NCBI GenBank assembly: GCA_954871525.1
Contig: OX940867.1
Span: forward strand, 13,431,343-13,495,342
Length of the DNA stretch: 64,000 nt
Source of the DNA: Parietaria judaica
Taxonomy: Eukaryota > Streptophyta > Magnoliopsida > Rosales > Urticaceae
Direction: 5' to 3'
Position 1 is the stretch's first letter; every line of letters begins with the position of its first letter. Under the pieces are notes generated by a model. It had not been told where the DNA came from and made no database searches. It saw only the letters and a list, made by a program, of their open reading frames with translations. The position numbers were made by a program, and so were the translations under genes. Shown here piece after piece: positions 45,015 through 56,010 of the stretch.

Positions 45015-45887
45015 TCAAAGCAAAGAAGCGATACTCTCGACGAACTCATAAGGACTATATACGCATACCCCGTGCCGCTCCGCCCATGCTTGCTGCCACG
45101 TTCGGACAATCGCCGGGTCCTCTGCTACCATCGCAAACTCCGTCCCCACCAAGTCGAGACGAAGCACCTCGTCCCGCAAGTCGACGGAAACAAATGCTTT
45201 CTCCTCCGGCTCGATTTGAATCCAAAAGGCGCAATGAAGAACCCCGCCAACCATGGCCGTTGTCGATACCGGCCACCCTTCAGACATTGACACTGGCAGT
45301 CTCAAAGGCGCCGGAACATTTCGCCAGGCGCTCCCACCTTTGTCGAACACTTGCATGCATACGAACGGATGACTCTTCTTGCCGAGGCACAAGCGGACGA
45401 CCTTGTAGTCGTTGGTCGTGATGTCGTGTCGGAAACCTAACGCCACGTGGAGTTCTTCAAACTCGGGTGAATACGGTGGTGGAACCGGAAGATGTCTCAC
45501 CTCCCGAGTCACCGGATTCCAAAGCGCGAGTCGCGTCAGCTCGTCCCACCCGAGTCTCAGGCAGACCAATCCGCTGGAGGAGCCCACCATTTGCATGGCT
45601 CGGCTAATGAGGTTATGATGCATCACACAGATTCTCCGCACCCTTTCGCCGTTGATCAGCATCTGTACAAACATTTCCACCGCCCGTTCAGTGAGGGCAA
45701 TCAGGATTGGCCCGTTCTTGGCCTGATGAGAGATTTGGTGAGCATCGATGAATGACTTATTGCCAGATATACAATCCTGCCAGATTTTAGAGACGCTCTT
45801 GAATCGCATCAGGGGTTTCGCTGGGAGTTCCGCTAAAATTTTGGAGAACAGGAGGTCTTCGGAAAGATTAAGTAGAGTTTTTTCCAT
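45015..45887 (-). CDS. F-box protein with F-box-associated (FBA) domain
   Basis: A single open frame of 290 residues with a good ATG at 45887. An N-terminal F-box lies at about residues 8-50 (LSEDLLFSKILAELPAKPLM, RFKSVSKIWQDCIS). The FBA-type region follows: SSSGLVCLRLG, LALWNPVTREVRHLPVPPPY, HVALGFRHDITTNDYKVVRL and VFDKGGSAWRNVPAP, with GGVLHCAFWI and FVSVDLRDEVLRL strands. The length is somewhat short for the family (often 350-400), so the C-terminus may be truncated. F-box proteins of this class act as substrate adaptors of SCF ubiquitin ligases. The gene lies wholly inside the CACTA element, opposite to the transposase, between clusters of subterminal motifs, which suggests capture from the host. 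The frame is unbroken, unlike the transposon genes. Expression is unknown. Confidence 0.88.
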   Translation of the reverse strand: MEKTLLNLSEDLLFSKILAELPAKPLMRFKSVSKIWQDCISGNKSFIDAHQISHQAKNGPILIALTERAVEMFVQMLINGERVRRICVMHHNLISRAMQMVGSSSGLVCLRLGWDELTRLALWNPVTREVRHLPVPPPYSPEFEELHVALGFRHDITTNDYKVVRLCLGKKSHPFVCMQVFDKGGSAWRNVPAPLRLPVSMSEGWPVSTTAMVGGVLHCAFWIQIEPEEKAFVSVDLRDEVLRLDLVGTEFAMVAEDPAIVRTWQQAWAERHGVCVYSPYEFVESIASLL

Positions 45888-45954
45888 TGTTTTTTTAGGA
45901 GAAGAGAAAGCTGAAGAAACTAACAGTAAGATGGTGAAATGGACGATTGGGTAA

Positions 45955-45980
45955 AACTAATGCCTTATAAATCGGTCAAA
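45955..45980 (-). promoter_or_regulatory. possible F-box gene core promoter
   Basis: On the reverse strand GATTTATAAGGCATT lies about 75 bp before the ATG, followed by a CT-rich leader. This is a weak TATA-type match only. Confidence 0.35.
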
Positions 45981-45984
45981 AGCG

Positions 45985-46360
45985 ACGTTTGGGTTCCCAT
46001 ACCGCGGTTATTATTGCACATAACCGCGGCTTGAAGTGAAGTAGTTCGCGGGGTTTTCAGTTTTTCTGCATGCTTAGACACGTATAAGACTCTGATTGGG
46101 TTATCGTGTGGTTTGCAATTGCGACTCCTTCCATCATGTCGAGGCTGATGTGATAAGGGATGGATTTGTCATCATCCTTTCACTATTCCCTATGTTTAAG
46201 CCCTCATTACCTATGTTTCTGACTTTGTATGGTTATTTAATCCCATTTGATTATTCACTAGCCATCCATCTTGAGAATCATGGTTACAGTGCCGAGATAT
46301 GCGTTTTCGCTTCCAGCCGCGGCTAATGTTTAACACAACCGCGGCTATAATGTTCAAGGG
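45985..46360. repeat. internal CCGCGG motif cluster
   Basis: ATACCGCGGTTA (about 46000), TAACCGCGGCTT (about 46023), AGCCGCGGCTAA (about 46317) and AACCGCGGCTAT (about 46338) flank the 5' side of the F-box gene. Confidence 0.7.
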
Positions 46361-46544
46361 TTATGAAAATAGGTTATAACAAATTATATATATGATCTAT
46401 GAATAATTATTATTATATGTCAATTATAATTATTCTCTAGGAATTATCTTCATATAATAAGCCCATTAATAATTATTTATGAAATTTAAATAAAAAAGAC
46501 AATGATTTCATTCTTAAAAGAATTATCATCCATATTTTAATTTA

Positions 46545-47035
46545 GGGATAATTACGGCAAATATACCAAACCTTTGGTCAAACTTTCTCCCGTGTACCCA
46601 ACCTTTCAAATTGGCGGCAAAAGTACCCAACCAGCGTTGACTGTGACTTTGGCTAAAAAAACGTTAACTTTTGCCGTTAGCATAATACACGTGTACATGC
46701 CACATAAGCCACCCAAAATTTATTACTATCATTTTTAACTGAATCAATGGTTAAACTAACTGAATTAATCTATCTATCAGATTAATCAACAAATTAATCA
46801 GCAAATAATCTACCAAAACACACACATGAACTAATCAAATTTCATACATATTAAACAACATTGAAAAAATATGTCATTGCAACGGACACGTGTACTATGC
46901 TAACGGCAAAAGTTAACGTTTTTTTAACCAAAGACACGGTCAACGCTGGTTGGGTACTTTTGCCGCCAATTTTAAAGGTTGGGTACACGGGAGGAAGTTT
47001 GACCAAAGGTTGGGTATATTTGCCGTAATTATCCC
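46545..47035. mobile_element. Mutator-like MITE, 491 bp, nested in CACTA
   Basis: TTTAATTTA flanks both sides (46536-46544 and 47036-47044), a perfect 9-bp duplication typical of Mutator-like elements. The long TIRs begin GGGATAATTACGGCAAATAT and extend over about 180 bp, including GGCGGCAAAAGTACCCAACC and GTGTACAYG phrases. No coding region. Confidence 0.9.
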
Positions 47036-47159
47036 TTTAATTTATGAATTAAAATATTTTAATTTATGAATTAAAATAAGACATTAATGTTATTTATCCG
47101 AAAATAACATCCATATTTTATTTAAGTAATTAATCAAACATAATTAATTTAATTTATAA

Positions 47160-47345
47160 TATTTATACGTCGCAGCCATTTTTGGTTATATTGGTCGCGG
47201 CTTGTCTATATTAGACGGCCATTTTTACGACATGTCGTTGTCGTTAAAACGGCATTTATCATCAAGCGTCGTTTTATTTAAGTTTAGCTATTACGCCATG
47301 GTATGTTATATCCAAAAGCCGCGATTAAACTTTTTTACTTTACCC
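47160..47345. repeat. internal CCGCGG-like motif cluster (weak)
   Basis: Degenerate copies (GTCGCGGCTTG, AAGCCGCGATTAAA) precede a less AT-rich stretch and the accessory gene. Confidence 0.5.
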
Positions 47346-48102
47346 TCTTCGAATTTTGACAGTTTCAATTTTACACCCAACCGAAAAGTCGTAAGCAACC
47401 CCGTAACCCCGTTTGAACCCTTTGACTACGCACCCGCAGCCTTTCCCGCCATCGCCGTCTAACCCACCGTCGTCGGCGCCCCGTCACATTCGCCGGAAAG
47501 GTGTGATATTGATATTGTTTCGTTTGGTTTGGTTTTTTAGTCGATAATTGTGCAAAAAATTGGTTTATTTTTTTTAGTTATATAGTTCTGGAATTGATAT
47601 TTTTGTTTTAATTTATGTTATAGGCAGTTCGGGGTACAAAATTTAAAATAAAATTTGAGTTTTAATTTGTGTACGCCAAGTGTTCGATAAATTACGTTTG
47701 TCGGTTTCTTTGTGTTTATAATGAACAACTTATTTGGTGTATTTATCATTTTAAAAACTGCTGTTAATTTTTCTTTTATGTATGTCGGTAATTTATGTGT
47801 TTTTTGTTTGTCGGTCCACTAATTTGTGTTTTTGAGTTAATTTGTGTTTAGTATTCACCCATTCGGAACAAGAATATCTTAACTTTCTTCTTAATAGCGA
47901 TAGCCCCATGGTGTTGGGGGATTATTCATTTGTCGGTTTTTTTTTGTGATTAGTGTTATTCGGTTTATAAATTTGTGTGTTAAGATATATTATTTAACTT
48001 TTATTAATTTGTGTACTTATTTGTGTTTTTTTTTATCCATTTCTAGTAATCATGTGTTTTGTTTATTAATAGATTTTGCGGATTATGTTTGTAGATTTCA
48101 AT
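47346..48102. other. 5' region of the CACTA accessory gene
   Basis: A less AT-rich leader-like stretch (47340-47500) is followed by T-rich intron-like DNA up to GTAGATTTCAAT before the ATG at 48103. No exon could be fixed. Confidence 0.4.
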
Positions 48103-49820
48103 ATGCCTCCTCGAGCAAATAAGCGACGGAAAACCACCACAGGATGAGCCGTTGCCTCGGCGTCGACGTCCGAGGTACCCGCAGAAGAGTACGATAAAAG
48201 CAAATTCACGAGTGTGTTATGCGAGGAGCGAGGTTTCGCATTGCCGCTCAATGACAAAATCTTGAATGAGGCTGAGCGCATCTCGAGTATTTTTCGGTCT
48301 TTAAAATGGATGAATTTCGCTGCACACCCGAAAGTAGACGGGAACATAGACATGACGAAGGAGTTCTACTCGAACTTGCCCGACACCATCGTGGAAAGCT
48401 ATGTGATCGTGCAAAAATTTAGGGTGATGATCTCTCTGGATATCATAAATGCGCATTACGGCACGCCCGACATTCCCAAGGAGCACGACGCATACAAGAT
48501 TTATCTTAGTAACTAGCACGAACCTGATTTAGCCGATATCTTGGCCACATTGACGACGGAGGGGAATACTTGGCGTCCTCACGCAGATGAACAAAGGCTC
48601 GTCAAAGGTCAACTGAATCGGGTCGCCCGGGAACTCTTATACTTCTTCCACTCGCGTCTCATCCCAAAGCTTCACTATACCGACGTGACGCTAGATATGA
48701 CGTTGATATTATATTTGACCATCAAGGGAATTCCCTTTGATATAGGTCAAATTATTTACAACACCATGGTCAACATCATGTACGAATGCAGGAAGAATTC
48801 GTTGCCGTACCCGATGTTGATCACCGAGCTTTGCACAAAAGTCGGTTGCCCCTCACGCAACGACAACATGATCAAACCAGGCGGGAGACTAACGTCCACG
48901 GGCCTCGCATCACTGAAAGAGGGGGTAGTTGCCCCGCCACGTAGGGTGTCGCCCGCTCGGGGAAATACAGTAAGTTAAATATACTTTTTTTTTAATCCGT
49001 ATTAATCTTTTAATTGCGTGTTATTCTAATTAATTAATTGGTTATATTCAGGAGAATATTGGCCATCGATCTTAAAGCCAAAATGACATATATTGTCGGG
49101 GTTTGAGAGAACGTAATGAGCTTTCTCGAGTGTCCAGCCAACTATCGTCGGATTCCCATTGCCGTTTTGGTTTGGCAAGACAATGACGAGTTATCCAATG
49201 CCAATGGAAACGAGGGCGAGAACACGGTGTATGAAGCGGGCATGGACAAGGGCGCGGTCCAGGAAGCTGTCGGGCACGCTTCGACTGATGTTTAGGTCAA
49301 TGAGAACGAAACATTGCCCATTCAGAACGACGGCGTGCTAGTACCCGAGGACACAGTGCTTACCGTTGACACCGACAGCAGCGTGCAACCGGGCGTCGCA
49401 GCTAACCTTCCCGCCAATGTTGGCTTGGAAACTAATGACCCAGTGGCGACTGTTGAAAACATATTCGTGCAACCCGATGACGCAGCTAACGTTCAGACCA
49501 TCGTTGGCATGAAAACGGCCGATGACACTGTGCTGACCGTTGAAGATATCGAGAAACTTGGCGACGCAGCTAAAGTTCACACCAACATTGTGTAAGAAGT
49601 GCTGACCAACATCGTGCTAGAAACAAACGCAGGGAACAACATGCCAAGCGAGGAGGACGTGCAAGATGCTCACACCAACATCGTGCAAGAAGTGCTGACC
49701 ATGGACAACATCGTGTTAGAAAAAAACACAGGGAACAACATGTCGAGAGAGGAGGACAAAGAAGCTGGGAAGGAGAAGGATAAGGGGAACGAGAACAAGA
49801 AGAACGAGAACAAGGAGTAG
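48103..49820 (+). pseudogene. accessory gene with Transposase_32-like (putative plant transposon) domain
   Basis: Starts MPPRANKRRKTTTG at ATG 48103, a basic N-terminus, with an early TGA at 48145. The same frame runs on through FTSVLCEERGFALPLNDKIL and a TAG at about 48514, then HEPDLADILATLTTEG, RVARELLYFFHSRLIPKLHY, LILYLTIKGIPFDIGQIIYN and LPYPMLITELCTKVGCPS, to 48978. This order fits the putative plant transposon domain (Transposase_32) common in retroelement accessory ORFs. A donor-like ACAGTAAGT (about 48967) and an acceptor-like TTATATTCAG (about 49051) suggest an intron. 49159-49820 encodes an acidic repetitive tail (VLTVDTDSS, VLTVEDIEK, DAHTNIVQEVL) ending in a Lys/Glu/Asn-rich run. 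Family naming is inference by pattern. Confidence 0.62.
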
Positions 49821-50550
49821 TTTGTAAACAGTATATATATAATTAGTAAGTATAAATAGCGTTCTTTTAAAACAATATTAGTTTTTGTGCCCGTGGTTAG
49901 GGCTTTATTTATGTTTATGGTTTTATTATATGTTTAAAAACAATATTATTATGTTTAGGGGTTTATTATTTTGAAAACCGTATATTAATGTGTATTTATC
50001 GTACTTATAAGTTTGTGGTTTACAATTCTACATTATTAATATGGTGCTTAACCCTGTGTATATATTAAATACACAATATTATTTATATTAGTATTGTGTA
50101 TATTAAATTCATATTATTATAAATACCCAAGAAATAAATAAAAAAATGTGTATAATTGTATGAACTCGTCTTTTTCTGGAAATTTGGTAAACTTATGAAC
50201 AACACCGCGGTTAATAATATGAAAGCTTCGGCATATGGTCAAAAAAGTCATTTGAATAAAACTTGTCGATACTAACCGCAGCTGAATTTACAAAGAGCTG
50301 CGGTTTTCTCAACAGACAAAATTAAGCAAGTTCGTAATTAAACTAAAAACCGCGGCTTGTAATAAAAAAAAGGCGGGGCTCAGTATTGCAAATTCCGCAT
50401 TTGCAGTCTTACCGAGGCTTTGTAATCATTAAAATCGGGGCTTAATTACTGAGCTTCAAAATTGAATTATTTGTATGTCATAAAACCTACATTTAGCCCC
50501 CAATTTTTGCACACAACCCCACATTATTCGTATAGCTTGAAAGACAAGCT
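49821..50550. other. AT-rich spacer with CCGCGG motifs
   Basis: Contains ACACCGCGGTTAATA (about 50202), AACCGCGGCTTGTA (about 50349) and degenerate relatives up to 50450. No gene. Confidence 0.5.
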
Positions 50551-50814
50551 ATGGACAACGAGAATAGAATCTGGTCTTGGCAGCGGACTTGCAGTTGTGG
50601 CAGAATATGTAAGATTCAAATGTCTCGGACGACCGCGAATCCCGGTAGAAGGTTTAGGGCTTTCTCTAAAAAATAGGTAAATATTCAAATTTTTTGTTAT
50701 TTTTTCAGTGTTAGTGTTTTTGAGCTCGCATTACTGTATTTTTAGCGCAATGGAGGATGTGGTTATTTTGAGTGGCTTGACCCACCTATCGTCAAAGAAA
50801 TACATGAAGATTAA
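50551..50814 (+). pseudogene. split GRF-type zinc-finger ORF
   Basis: Exon 1 (50551-50676) encodes MDNENRIWSWQRTCSCGRIC and TTANPGRRFRAF. Exon 2 (50746-50814) encodes RNGGCGYFEWLDPPIVKE and ends at a TAA. Joined across a GT...AG intron (AG/GTAAAT, TTTTTAG/C), the pieces give the GRF zinc-finger order: C-x-C-G, then NPGRRF, then C-x-FEW. Exon 1's last codon before the donor is TAG, so the product is interrupted there unless splicing differs. GRF fingers bind nucleic acid and occur in many short plant transposon-associated proteins. The middle Cys of the usual GRFxxCP is Phe (RAFSKK). Very short and probably decayed. Confidence 0.68.
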
Positions 50815-51109
50815 AGCGTTCATCAAGAGATTTTGATCAACATAAGCTGGAAAAAAAATCATAGTCTTAATGATTGTGTTGTATTGGTTGTTGAAATAAA
50901 AAATAAAAAATCAATTTTTATTTTGCATAAATTAGATTGTAAGAGTAAAGTTTAGTATATAATTGTAAACTTTGTACTATATTCGCAGTATGTACGTTTA
51001 AGGATCATTTCATTGGTATGAATGAAAAGCATGGTCTAATTACAATTTTTCTTTGGAAGTGAAAAGATTGGTTTTAACCCGCTCGATCTCCGGCATTTTT
51101 ATTCTCTTT

Positions 51110-52400
51110 ATAACCGCGGTATCGATTCCATGAGCCGAGGCTTATAAGCAATAACTTTGGCTTTCACTACACCGTGCCGCGGTACTAACTCATCTCTATG
51201 TTGGTCACACGGAGTATTATGCGTTTAAGAATAACGCCCCGAATTTTATATTGACGCCTCGTCAAGCTATTTAGGGTTTGAGGTTAGTGTGAGATTTAAT
51301 TTTCAACTTCAAACCCTAAAGCCGCGGTTTAACTAAACAAGCCTCGGTCATTTGTATCAACACTGCGGTCTCCTCACATATGTTTATGGCGTTTTTGCAT
51401 CGAACCCCGGTGTGTAACTATAAGCCGCGGCTTAGTGGACAATTGCCTTAAGAGACAATCGCTCGTATAACCGTCCCCGTTAAATTTCTCTGATCTCTTA
51501 CACTAGCAATTATATTTTCAATTTATATAGTTATAAACCACAGTTTAAGTTTGTAAAATTGTCAAAAACCTTAATCCTGTTTGGTTTTGTTTCGTAATCG
51601 TGCGAATAAGTTATATATAATGCAACTTACTTTATTTATGTATACATAGATCATCCAGCCTGCCATTTATTAATAATGTTAGAAATTTAAACCCATGTAC
51701 TAATTGTATTGTGTATTATATATACAATATAATTTAACCCTCCATCAAGTAACCAATATATATATGTATGTCGACATTAAATTAACCGGCCGAAACCCTA
51801 GTTAAATCAATTTTGTTTATTAATATTGAAAGATAATATCATAAATTTTAATAAATAACCATGTGTATACGTATAATTAACAATAGTTAATAGTACATAT
51901 AATTATATATTTTTTCATCAAATCAACGATATTATTAGTTAATAATATATATATAGTTTATTATTTTCATCAAATGTATATCGTGCTCGGTAATAATATC
52001 GTTTTAATATATATTATAAAGTATATATATTTTAACTATTTAAATTAATAATTTATAAATTATGATCATATGAAATATATATAGACTTACTACATATATA
52101 CTTTTTATAATGTCATATAATGAACTATATATGTATGTAATTAATCTATAAAAAGCAATTGTATACCGTAGCCCCGGCATATATTATACTAAGCCGCGAT
52201 TGTATACAACGAAGTGCCAATAATTTTATGATCTTATGCACAAATGACCGCGGTTTTAATAAAATGAGCCGAGGTCCATATGTTAGATGATGAAAAGAGC
52301 CACGGTATAGTAAAGTAAAACCGCGGCCTATTCACCTTTGTTCTTGGTAATGTGTGTCTAAACCCCGGTGTTTTACAAAATTCGTGGCTAAGTAAATAAT
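51110..52400. repeat. CCGCGG motif clusters upstream of the transposase
   Basis: Clusters at 51110-51430 (AACCGCGGTAT, AAGCCGCGGTTTAA, AAGCCGCGGCTTAG) and 52165-52330 (GACCGCGGTTTTA, GAGCCGAGGTCC, AACCGCGGCCTA), separated by AT-rich DNA without genes. Confidence 0.75.
51402..51582. repeat. direct repeat copy 1 in CACTA
   Basis: AACCCCGGTG... to ...CCTTAATC. Shares GAGACAATCGCTYGTAYAAC and ATTATATTTTCAATTTATA with copy 2, 959 bp downstream. Confidence 0.85.
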
Positions 52401-52541
52401 TGCTCTTTGAGACAATCGCTTGTACAACCGGCCCCGTTCAAATTTCTCCGATCACTTACACTATATAATACATTATATTTTCAATTTATATTATAAACCG
52501 CCGTTTAAGTTTGAAAAATTGTCTAAACCCTTAATCATCTA
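52361..52541. repeat. direct repeat copy 2 in CACTA
   Basis: The counterpart of 51402-51582. It lies directly before the transposase exon. Both copies are preceded by CCGCGG/CCGAGG motifs. Confidence 0.85.
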
Positions 52542-52570
52542 TATATATAGTACATCATTTATATTTCAAG

Positions 52571-55222
52571 GTTTTACGGTACACCTCTCCCGTGCCGCGT
52601 TTACATCGCATGTTCGAGAGTGCCGATAACGCAGAAAATTTGGTTTGGCACTCTAAGCAACGTATCGATGATGGTAAGTTGAGACATCTCGCTGATGCGG
52701 TGCAATGGAAAGAGTTTGATGCGCAATATCCAGAATTCAGTTCGGATCCGAGGAATTTGCGTCTTGCTTTGGCCATCGATGGAATGAACCCTTACGGTAC
52801 CATGAGTACTCGATATAGTGTCTGGCCGGTGATACTGGTGAACTACAATCTCCCTCCAAACTTGTGTATAAAGAGAAAGTTCTTGATGTTGACGCTTTTG
52901 ATTTCGGGGCCAGACCAACCAGGTAATGATATAGATTTCTATTTGGTACCTTTGGTCGATGATTTGAAGATTTTATGGGACAAAGGATTTGAGACCTGGA
53001 ATGGCCACCGTGAAGAAGCTTTCAACTTAAGAGCTATGTTAATGTGGACAATCAATGATTTTCCAATTTATGGGAACTTGTCAGGGTACTCGGTTAAATT
53101 AAAAATCGGCTGTCCTATTTGCATTAAAGAGACAAGTTCGATCCGGTTGAAGCATGGGAATAAGACATTTTATCTCAATTATCGGAGATTCTTATCACCC
53201 AATCACCCGTTCAGAAAGCAGAAAAAAGTGTTTAATGGCCGTACATGCTTTGAACCCGCTCTAAAGATTTTGTCAGGCGAATGTGTCTACGAGTTTTTGT
53301 CTGCTAAAGATAATGTTTTCGAGGTTCTTGGAAAAGGAGATCGGAAAGGAAAAAAGGACTTCGCACAAAACCCGTGGCATAAAAAATCAAATTTTTATGA
53401 CCTTCCGTATTGGAAGTCGCATCATCCACGTCATTGTTTGGACGTAATGCACATCGAGAAAAATGTCTTCGAATCGATTGTCGGAACTTTGCTCGATGAT
53501 AAAAGCAAAACAAATGATGGTAAAAAATCTCATTTGGATCTCGTTGAATTGGAGATGAAAAGTAGTTTGCATTCCGAGGAGCAAGGAAAAAAATATTTAC
53601 TACTGGCAAAGACCAGTTTAACAAAATCGGAACGAGTATCATTATGCGAGTGGCTTGCTGCGATAAAAGTTCCCGAAGGGCATTCGTCTAACTATCGTAG
53701 GTTTGTATTCGTAAATACCAACTTTATTATCAATATGTAATTACACTCATATGTATTTATTACGTCAACATTTCAGGTGTGTATCTCTGAAAGATTGCAG
53801 ACTTATCGGAATGAAGACTCATGATTGTAATATGTTGCTGCAACAAATATTACCTCTTGCGTTGCGGGGGTTGTTGGAAAACGAGGTTAGATTGTCCATA
53901 TCCAAGTTTTGTGAGCTCTTCAACTCAATTTTCTCCAAGACCATCGACTCCGACGATCTTGATCGGATGCAAGAAGACTTGGTTATGACTCTATGCTTGT
54001 TTGAGAAGTTCTTTCCACCTGTGTTTTTTGACATCATTTAGTACGTGAATTGAAGTTATGCGGACCCGTATTTTTACAGTGGATGTATCCTATCAAACGC
54101 TATATGAAAGTCTTGAAAGGTTACGTGAAGAACTATAATCGGCCAGAGGGGAGCATTATTGAGAGTTACATTGCAGATGAGTCAGTTGAGTTTTGCTCAG
54201 CGAATTTAGCCAGATCGATACCAATTGGACTGCCAAAAAAAGGTAGTGCAGAATCAAAAAGCATATCCGCCGGTGAAATAGTTCATATAATTGTTTAAGA
54301 ACTAAATAAAAAATGTTTATATATATATATATGACTTCTATTATTTTTGTACACAGAAACCCCTTCGAAAGTAGACCGAAAACTTTGGGATCAAGCTGTT
54401 CTACATGTTTTACACAATTTTGATGATGTGTCACCGTTCATCGATGAACACTTGAGGGAGTTGAAACTACTCCACCCTAAGAACGGCCGTAATGAAAAAT
54501 GGTTACAATAAGAACACAACCGAACATTTTCAAAGTGGCTTGAAGATCGTGCGAATTATGGAAGTAGACATTTTGAGACGCTTATGAAGATATCTAGATG
54601 GCCTTCATCAATCGTTACAAGGTACACGTCGTGGTATGTTAATGGGTACACATTCTACACAAAAGAAAGAGATGAGAACACCTTCTTCAAACTAGTGGTG
54701 TAACATATGGTGCGGATTGCATGTATGTTGCGTCCTCGAAGGACAAGAATCCCGTACACGGTTTAATGAATTACTACGGCTACGTACATGATATTTGGGA
54801 ACTTGACTACTGTGGCTTCCGAGTATTATTATTTAAGTGCAAATGGGCGGACAGTACCCGTGTAAAAGTTAACAATGAAGGGATTACGGTTGTTGACTTT
54901 AGACGGCTCGGATATGCCAACGATTCGTTCATCTTGGCGTCGCTCGCAGCTCAAGTGTTTTACGTTACCGATCCGTCGAGAACTATCTCTCGTAGTACAT
55001 TTAAAACCAAGAAATTTTGAAGATTCTAAAGAAGAAGACGAAAACACATATACGAATATTCCCCTGTTCTCAAAAGGGTTACCGACGTTTGAAGACATGG
55101 AAAACTTTGAAAATCATGATGAATCCGTTTTACGTCGTCAAGGTATAGAGTCAACATGTGTTGAGGATTCCCGCAAAAAAAAAAAAACGTGTCGGGGCGT
55201 GATTTCAATAATTGCGTTGTAG
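52571..55222 (+). pseudogene. CACTA TNP2-type transposase (Transposase_21, DUF4218, DUF4216)
   Basis: The first readable part (52571-53700) is Transposase_21: RLHRMFESADNAENLVWHSK, the DGMNPYGTMSTRYSVWPV block, GPDQPGNDIDFYLVPLVDDL, LMWTINDFPIYGNLSGYSVK and HCLDVMHIEKNVFESIVGTL. A short intron (53701-53775, GT...CAG) leads to DUF4218 (LKDCRLIGMKTHDCNMLLQQ, LPLALRGLL; then LKLCGPVFLQWMYPIKRYMK after a small deletion near 54036). After a probable second intron ending TTGTACACAG (about 54357) comes PFIDEHLRELKLLHPKNG with a stop at 54509. DUF4216 follows (NPVHGLMNYYGYVHDIWELD, FRRLGYANDSFILASLAAQV) and a shifted tail to 55222. The usual N-terminal domain is missing upstream. Clearly the CACTA transposase, no longer functional. 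Confidence 0.93.
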
Positions 55223-55419
55223 CGAAGACTTTCTTGTGATAGACAACTTCTTGTTATTTAATATAAAGTTTAATACCTTTGATGATATTTAATTTACGTA
55301 TTTTAATTATTTACACACGGAAATCTGAGAAATTAGCTGTGAGAAAATGAGCACGGACTTAGATATTTTTTTGTGGGAATTCCTGGAAAGTAGTCATCGA
55401 AAAAAAAAATTCATCAAAA

Positions 55420-55790
55420 CAACTGCGGTTTATAACGAACAACCGAGGCATAGTTTATGACTTACCAATACCAATGAACGTAGCCACGTCGTAATACTCA
55501 TATGCCGTTCTCTAAATTATTACACCGCAACTAAGTATTACCATAATCGCGGATTTTTCTAGATGACCAAATTACCGGAGCTCTCAGGTTGATTTTGAAT
55601 TTTATATGGCCGGGGCTTTGTGTGGTTAAGTACCGCGGTTCAATTTCGGGGACGGTGATGTAGAATAATGAGCAGACGAAAACGATTCTTCTTAGTTTAG
55701 CGTCGCAGTATTAATTATACTGTTGTTTGAATCAATCGTGCCACGTGTGATGTACCTCGCCCATTTATAAATGAGCCGCGACGGTAAATA
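55420..55790. repeat. CCGCGG-like motif cluster downstream of the transposase
   Basis: Degenerate motifs (ACTGCGGTTTA, AACCGAGGCAT, GTACCGCGGTTCAA, GAGCCGCGACGG) up to the TATA-like site at about 55767. Confidence 0.6.
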
Positions 55791-56010
55791 ATTTCGAGTA
55801 TACATTTTGTTTTCCCTCCATTAGTTCAGAATTTTTATTTTCATTCTCCCTCTCTTTTTCTCTCTCAGCTCTCTCCACTTGCCACCACTCTCTCTCTCTA
55901 TTTCGATAGCTCTCTTGGTCTCAACTCTCTCTCTCTCTATCTCTCGGTCTCAACTCCCTATCTCTCCTTTTCGGTCTCTTTCCTGATAAAACCCAAAACC
56001 CTATAACAAG
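55765..56010 (+). promoter_or_regulatory. promoter-like segment and CT-rich leader before the tandem array
   Basis: CCATTTATAAATGAG at about 55763 is TATA-like. A (CT)n-rich tract (about 55840-55980) and AACCCTATAACAAG/GTATGC follow, resembling a plant 5' leader ending at a splice donor. No matching downstream coding region is seen. Confidence 0.45.

Noticed and set aside
46096..46326. 76-residue open frame inside CACTA
   Set aside because: No recognisable domain, and it overlaps a CCGCGG motif cluster.
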